A stretch of DNA of 64,000 nt, from positions 1,561,973 through 1,625,972 of the forward strand of contig NZ_OW370567.1 in the NCBI RefSeq assembly GCF_936270435.1, given 5' to 3'. Below the pieces are notes generated by a model. It was not told the DNA's origin, made no database searches, and was given only the letters and a program-made list of their open reading frames with translations. Below, piece by piece: positions 59,951-64,000 of this stretch. The translations under genes and the position numbers were made by a program. How positions within the stretch are numbered: the first letter of the stretch is position 1; every line of letters begins with the position of its first letter. The stretch is from Wolbachia endosymbiont of Oedothorax gibbosus. GTDB taxonomy: Bacteria; Pseudomonadota; Alphaproteobacteria; Rickettsiales; Anaplasmataceae.

Positions 59951-61360
59951 ATGCTAAAAATCACTATAGTAGGCCTGCCAAATGCTGGTAAATCAACTCT
60001 TTTTAATAGATTGGTGGGAAGAAAAGCGGCAGTGGTAAGTAATATTCCAGGGGTGACGAGGGATAGACGTGAGGGAATAGGGAGAATTAGCGATCTGGAG
60101 TTTAAAGTTATAGATACAGGAGGATGGAACGACCAAACTAATTTTTCACTGCAAGTTATTGAACAAATCGAATTTTCTTTATTGAGTGCAGATATAATTT
60201 TCTTTCTTGTTGATGCAAAAGTGCAAAATGAGCGAAATAAAGAGTTTGCAAAGTGGCTGAAGAGAAAAATAAATAAACCTGTGATACTGATAGCAAATAA
60301 ATGCGAGAGTCATAAGTCTGAAAATGTTGATTATTTGCAGTTTTTTGATTTTCTTGGCCCGGTATACATCTCAGCCGAACATAATCTTGGTATGGTTGAT
60401 CTTTATGATGCGTTGGCTAGTGTTATTGAAAATATCAGTGCAAATAGTCCTCCTTTCGGTGTCATTCCAGTGCTTGACACTGGAATCCAGAAAAAAAATA
60501 GTATGGATCCCAGTGTCAAGCACTGGGATGACAATAAGAGCTCTAATGAGTCCGGTAAATTAAGAATTTCGATAATCGGTCGCCCAAATGTCGGAAAATC
60601 AACTTTTTTAAACAGCCTACTTACAGAAAACAGAGTAATAGTGAATTCAGAGCCAGGCACCACACGTGATTCTGTAGATATTGTATATGATCATAATGGG
60701 GAGCTAATTACTCTCATTGATACTGCAGGAATCCGCAGAAAGGCGAATGTTGTAGATGGCTTAGAATCAAGATTTGTTGAAAAAAGCTTGGAATCAATCA
60801 AGCGCTCTCATGTGGTAGTTTTAATGCTAGACTCCCTGCTTGGCATTGAGCAGCAGGATTTATCAATTGGTGAAGCTGCAATTAAGGGGGGGAAAGGGAT
60901 TATTGTTGTTTTAAATAAGTGGGATTTAATAGGTAAGGATGACAGAAGTAAGTTAATAAAATTTGTCAAACAACAGGAAGTGACTCGGTTATTCTTGGAA
61001 GTGCCAACTGTAACAATTTCTGCGTTGAAAGGCATGCGCTGCGGCGATGTGATAGATAAGTGTCTTGAAGTGAGTGAATCTTTGAACAAGAAAGTCAGCA
61101 CTGCAAAACTGAATAAGTGGCTAATAGATGCTGTGGAAAAACATTCTCACCCGCTTGTAAAAGGCAAAGCAGTTAAAATGAAGTATATCGCTCAAATTGG
61201 TACTAAACCTCCAGCTTTTTCTTTGATATGTAACATACCTGAAAGTGTTGATGAAAGTTACAAACGCTATTTAATTAATGACCTTAGAAAATTTTTTTTT
61301 GCAGACGGCGTACCAGTTAGGCTACTTTTGAAAAAAAATAAAAATCCCTATGTAAAATGA
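59951..61360 (+). CDS. der: Double GTPase Der (EngA) with an inserted palindromic element
   Basis: Der is an essential GTPase for 50S subunit assembly. The 469-residue protein has two G domains and a KH-like C-terminal domain. G domain 1 begins at VGLPNAGKSTLFNRLVGRK with DTGGW and ANKCE. G domain 2 has IGRPNVGKSTFLNSLL, IDTAGIRRK and LNKWDLI. Between them, at residues about 170-196, lies FGVIPVLDTGIQKK and MDPSVKHWDD, the in-frame translation of a palindromic element. It adds about 25 residues to the acidic linker, a tolerant site. dsbB overlaps its end by four bases. Confidence 0.94.
   Translation: MLKITIVGLPNAGKSTLFNRLVGRKAAVVSNIPGVTRDRREGIGRISDLEFKVIDTGGWNDQTNFSLQVIEQIEFSLLSADIIFFLVDAKVQNERNKEFAKWLKRKINKPVILIANKCESHKSENVDYLQFFDFLGPVYISAEHNLGMVDLYDALASVIENISANSPPFGVIPVLDTGIQKKNSMDPSVKHWDDNKSSNESGKLRISIIGRPNVGKSTFLNSLLTENRVIVNSEPGTTRDSVDIVYDHNGELITLIDTAGIRRKANVVDGLESRFVEKSLESIKRSHVVVLMLDSLLGIEQQDLSIGEAAIKGGKGIIVVLNKWDLIGKDDRSKLIKFVKQQEVTRLFLEVPTVTISALKGMRCGDVIDKCLEVSESLNKKVSTAKLNKWLIDAVEKHSHPLVKGKAVKMKYIAQIGTKPPAFSLICNIPESVDESYKRYLINDLRKFFFADGVPVRLLLKKNKNPYVK
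60458..60535. repeat. Palindromic element inside der
   Basis: Two tandem palindromes are present: gtcattccagtgcttgacac with tggaatcc, and ggatcccagtgtcaagcact with gggatgac. They are separated by an A-rich spacer. They match intergenic copies (for example 9250-9282) closely and are read without stops in the der frame. Confidence 0.88.
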
Positions 61361-61887
61361 ATACTCTGCTTTATACTTTCAGGGATAATTTGCTTAAAGT
61401 TATGTGTAATAATTCCAGAATTCCTGCAATCTTTCTGCTATCAAGTGCTTTTGCTCTAATTTTTGCATATGTGCTAGAGTATTTTTTCAATATGCTGCCA
61501 TGCAAGTTATGTACATACGAGCGGGTAGTTTACTATGTTGCAGGGTTACTTGCAGTAGCGTGTATACTGAAAAATAACAAAATTTTAATCTATGCAATGT
61601 TTTGCAGTTACCTTGTAGGTGCAATAATATCTTTTTATCATGTAGGTCTTGAACTCCACTTATTTCATGACGTTTTAGGATGCACAGAGCAAGCAGGTGG
61701 TAACGTTAGTATAGAAGAGCTGAGAAATAATCTACTAAATCCTAATTACTCTCCATCTTGTGACAGACCTCATTACGTTCTAGGTGTTTCCTTAGCAACA
61801 TGGAATTTAATTTATCTCATAGCAGCTCTATTTGTATCAGGTAAGTTGTATTGTGGAGAAAGAAAGAAATTTAAGGTACAGCGGTAG
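61357..61887 (+). CDS. dsbB: DsbB-like disulfide bond formation membrane protein
   Basis: DsbB re-oxidises the periplasmic thiol oxidase DsbA and passes electrons to quinone. The 176-residue protein has four membrane segments and the first periplasmic Cys pair in MLPCKLCTYERVVYY. The second loop Cys pair is in DVLGCTEQAGG and SPSCDRPHYVLGVSLATWN, which matches the family ending. The ATG overlaps the der stop (ATGA), indicating translational coupling. Confidence 0.85.
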   Translation: MNTLLYTFRDNLLKVMCNNSRIPAIFLLSSAFALIFAYVLEYFFNMLPCKLCTYERVVYYVAGLLAVACILKNNKILIYAMFCSYLVGAIISFYHVGLELHLFHDVLGCTEQAGGNVSIEELRNNLLNPNYSPSCDRPHYVLGVSLATWNLIYLIAALFVSGKLYCGERKKFKVQR

Positions 61888-62004
61888 TGATTCTGATATA
61901 GATTTTTTCTAATATACTGAAATGGATAATGGACAGATAATAGACACTGCACTATTTTTCTATTAACTTTTAACACAACTGCTACACAGCACTCAGAACT
62001 TTGT

Positions 62005-62208
62005 AACCGTTCACGGATCTCTTAATACTAAGCAGGAGTAGCAACTAAACTCTGTAATTTTTGAAAGGGCATTGAGACGTGATGTCAAAAATATTGACAA
62101 CATTCTTTCCACAAATCTTTCTCCACGTTCTGACCAAGTGAAAAAGCTGTTTTTACGATAGCCGTCTAATTTGCCGTTCTGCAAGGTTGTTTGTTGGTAT
62201 CCGTTCAT
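62005..62208 (-). pseudogene. IS66-family transposase, C-terminal fragment of a second type
   Basis: On the minus strand one frame reads IPTNNLAERQIRRLS and, shifted, the next reads RKNSFFTWSERGERFVERML and then SIFLTSRLNALSKI. The TNNLAERQIR motif is the IS66 signature around the catalytic Glu. It is different from the other IS66 fragments here and is joined to one of them at about 62200. The 120 bases between dsbB and this fragment hold nothing that I recognise. Confidence 0.7.
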
Positions 62209-62722
62209 CAGAGTGGTTTAAGAAACAATAGATAGGAGATTTTGGAAAGCCCCTTTGTTTCCATGTTAAGTATAATGAAATTATCCGTTCGAGGAATGTG
62301 TTTCCTCGCTGTGATTGTGTAAAATATGAGTTTTTACGGTAAACGACATAGTGTCGTATCTGTTGTTCAGCATGTCAATGGAATGTTTTCTGAATCATTC
62401 AAAAAATTCCACATCATTCTTTCAGATTTCAAAATATTTTTTGCAACTCGAGAAGCTCCAATTGCTTCAGGTAAGGGAGATATTTCCTTCAAGTAACATC
62501 GTGTACGCTTTCGCAATTTTCTTGCGCGTCTGGCAAATCTAAAAACATCTATCTCATTTTTTAACAGAGCTTTTTTCAGTGCAAACAACTCAGCAGCAAC
62601 ATCTCTCAAATAACAGCCGAGAATTTTGACCTCAATGTTCCAACTATGTTTCAAAATCCCTTGATCCAACAAATTTGCCTCTTTTCATCAGAAAAATAAT
62701 TGTATGCTGCATATCTGTCAGT
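62195..62722 (-). pseudogene. IS66-family transposase, C-terminal half, cut by IS630
   Basis: From 62722 downward the minus strand reads ITDRYAAYNYFSDEKRQICW, then after a frameshift the ORF 62367-62672 (ILGCYLRDVAAELFALKKAL, FARRARKLRKRTRCYLKEIS, MMWNFLNDSENIPLT). After a further small deletion the C-terminal block HYVVYRKNSYFTQSQRG follows. This is the same gene as the fragment at 63675-64000, split by the IS630 at 62723-63674. It explains the other three short C-terminal copies in the window. Confidence 0.82.
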
Positions 62723-62773
62723 TATAGTACTTTTCATAATAGTCCAAATAAGGTAAAATAAGGATTTGTAGTA

Positions 62774-63166
62774 GTGAAGGTAGGTATGCCAGCAGCATAT
62801 AGTTATGACTTAAGGAAAAAAGCAATGGAAGCTCTAGACGAGGGAGAAAGCAGAGAAACAGTGGCAGCAAGATTTAAAATTGGACGAACTACTTTGTGGG
62901 AGTGGCAGCAAAGAAGAAAAGAAACAGGTGACTTTCAATCAAAAAAACTTGGAAATGGAGGTTACAATCACAAAATTACCGACTGGGATGCCTTTGCTAA
63001 ATTTGCCAGAGAAAACGGAGGAAAGACTCTATTGGAAATGGCTAAACTTTGGAGCAACGTTAGTATCCAAACTATCCACCGAGCCCTGAAAAAAATTGGA
63101 TTTACACGCAAAAAAAGACCTATGGGTACAAGGAAAGAAGCGAAGAAAAACGTGCTAAATTCTTGA
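62774..63166 (+). CDS. IS630-family transposase, first frame
   Basis: The 130-residue product (start perhaps at ATG 62786, MPAAYSYDLRKKAMEALDEG) has the helix-turn-helix domain VAARFKIGRTTLWEWQQRRK and a second one (LWSNVSIQTIHRALKKIGFT). It ends at 63166 in KKNVLNS. The catalytic part follows in another frame starting four bases before, so a frameshift in the A-rich overlap is needed for a full transposase. Confidence 0.85.
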   Translation: MKVGMPAAYSYDLRKKAMEALDEGESRETVAARFKIGRTTLWEWQQRRKETGDFQSKKLGNGGYNHKITDWDAFAKFARENGGKTLLEMAKLWSNVSIQTIHRALKKIGFTRKKRPMGTRKEAKKNVLNS

Positions 63167-63645
63167 AAATTATAGCAACAAAAGAACCTAAAAACTTAGT
63201 GTATATAGATGAGTCTGGCATTGACAACACTGAAGACTACCCCTATGGATATTGTCAGAAGGGACAGCGGTTTTATGCCCTAAAATCTGGGAAGAAAACT
63301 CAACGAATCAGTATGATTGCAGCTTTAAGTGAAAGAAAAATAGTTGCTCCATTAACCTTTGAAGGCCACTGTAATATGGATATTTTTAATGGATGGTTTG
63401 AGCAATTTTTGATACCGACCTTGGAACCTGGACAAACTGTCATTCTTGACAATGCTACTTTTCATAAGTCTGATAAGATCATTAAGCTTGCTAAAGGGAT
63501 TGGTGCAGAAATTTTGTATCTGCCACCGTATTCTCCAGATTTTAACAAAATTGAACATCATTGGTTTGCTATAAAAAACAGAGTCAGGAAAAACATTCCT
63601 CTATTCAAGTCTTTTCGTCATGCTGTTGATTCTGCCTTTCTATGA
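63163..63645 (+). CDS. IS630-family transposase, second frame
   Basis: The 160-residue product is the DDE domain: the first Asp in NLVYIDESGIDNTED, the second in VILDNATFHKSDKI and the Glu in YSPDFNKIEHHWFAIKNRVR. It begins with an ATG overlapping the stop of the first frame, so it may also be translated on its own. Confidence 0.87.
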   Translation: MKIIATKEPKNLVYIDESGIDNTEDYPYGYCQKGQRFYALKSGKKTQRISMIAALSERKIVAPLTFEGHCNMDIFNGWFEQFLIPTLEPGQTVILDNATFHKSDKIIKLAKGIGAEILYLPPYSPDFNKIEHHWFAIKNRVRKNIPLFKSFRHAVDSAFL

Positions 63646-63674
63646 TCTGTTCGGATTATTATGAGAAGTGCTAT

Positions 63675-64000
63675 ACTACCAAGCTATTACGATTGCAGCA
63701 TACACTGTTTTTTAAAACTTTCATTCCCCTTGACTCTGTAAATTTTACAAAACTTGCCGTATTGCTTGCAAACACCAAGCGAGTTTACCTTTCTTATAAT
63801 GGCTCGTTTCATCAATAAGTAGAACTTTACTCCTACTTATCTCTTGTTCGATCTGCTCATATGCTTCTTGGCATTTTTCTGCAACTCTAGCCTCGCTATT
63901 TGACACGCTACCAACACTGATGTCCAGGTTGAAAATATTTTTTATAATATTTGCTATTTCTCTTTTCGAGTTCTTGTAAAATCCGCTCAGCGCCGCGATT
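63675..64000 (-). pseudogene. IS66-family transposase, central part, runs off the window
   Basis: On the minus strand the frame entering from 64000 reads AALSGFYKNSKREIANIIKN, then SVGSVSNSEARVAEKCQEAY and KVLLIDETSHYKKGKLAWC, with the first catalytic Asp of IS66 transposases. It stops after RQVL near 63750 and then decays up to the IS630 insertion site. It continues beyond the window. Confidence 0.8.

Larger units (their letters stand above)
62723..63674 (+). mobile_element. IS630-family element inserted in IS66
   Basis: The inverted ends tatagtacttttcataatag (62723) and ttattatgagaagtgctata (to 63674) bound the element, with TA at each end as expected for this family. It carries a two-frame transposase. 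The related broken copy at 6747 has similar ends. Confidence 0.88.

Noticed and set aside
59951..61360. Der as a pseudogene because of the extra segment
   Set aside because: The insert keeps the frame and all G-domain motifs on both sides are intact.

Overview
The window is AT-rich alphaproteobacterial chromosome and fits Wolbachia (Rickettsiales, Anaplasmataceae). The reasons are a reduced housekeeping gene set in scattered short operons, a 23S-5S rRNA unit with no 16S gene next to it, small palindromic repeats (consensus close to tcccagtg-tcaag-cactggga) between and even inside genes, TenA-family paralogues, and a very heavy load of insertion sequences of types common in Wolbachia (IS3, IS5, IS66, IS110, IS256, IS630, IS982, group II intron). 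The supergroup cannot be fixed from this sequence alone.

Layout. 1-6.6 kb: tRNA-Pro, rsmE, tRNA-Glu, hemF, a CckA-type hybrid histidine kinase and parA-parB. 6.7-10.8 kb: a graveyard of nested IS elements. 10.8-13.7 kb: plsY, a decaying set of membrane-protein genes, a cation-efflux gene and tRNA-Val. 13.9-18.4 kb: two unusual genes, a 1119-residue HEFAH zinc-metalloprotease-like protein and a 231-residue protein with tail-fibre-like repeats, set among palindromic repeats. 20-28.2 kb: nrdB, bamE, a TolA-like gene, recO, an IS982, atpC-atpD, pstC, rpmH-rnpA and a small conserved-looking ORF. 28.2-31.3 kb: 5S and 23S rRNA with a recognisable promoter. 31.4-37.1 kb: an IS5-family element, a methyltransferase, nrdA, ruvX, ruvC and ctaE. 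37.2-40.4 kb: two TenA-like genes, one split by two IS elements. 40.5-49 kb: metK, tRNA-Ile, rpmA, rplU, an outer-membrane protein, glmU, pheS, a hypothetical membrane protein, ribE and cvpA. 49-55.3 kb: a pile-up of IS remnants ending in a truncated group II intron. 55.3-57.7 kb: a foreign-looking remnant. 57.5-62 kb: truncated pccB, a hypothetical gene, der and a dsbB-like gene. 62-64 kb: an IS66 element interrupted by an IS630.

The most interesting segment is 55.36-57.61 kb. It holds a decayed acyl-CoA dehydrogenase, an apparently intact MbtH-like gene and a 5' fragment of an Sfp-type 4'-phosphopantetheinyl transferase. These three are typical accessory genes of nonribosomal peptide or polyketide clusters and are not part of core Wolbachia metabolism. 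No NRPS or PKS megasynthase is visible here. The transferase fragment is fused tail-to-tail into the 3' end of a truncated pccB, so a recombination removed the end of both genes. I read this as the relic of a laterally acquired secondary-metabolite cluster brought in or scrambled through the neighbouring IS and intron island.

Other points of note are a -1 frameshift in rnpA on an A9 tract that contains the heptamer A AAA AAG, palindromic elements translated in frame inside Der and a 586-residue protein, an unexplained insertion of about 50 residues in riboflavin synthase, and a MITE-like 250-bp element inside an IS256 transposase gene.
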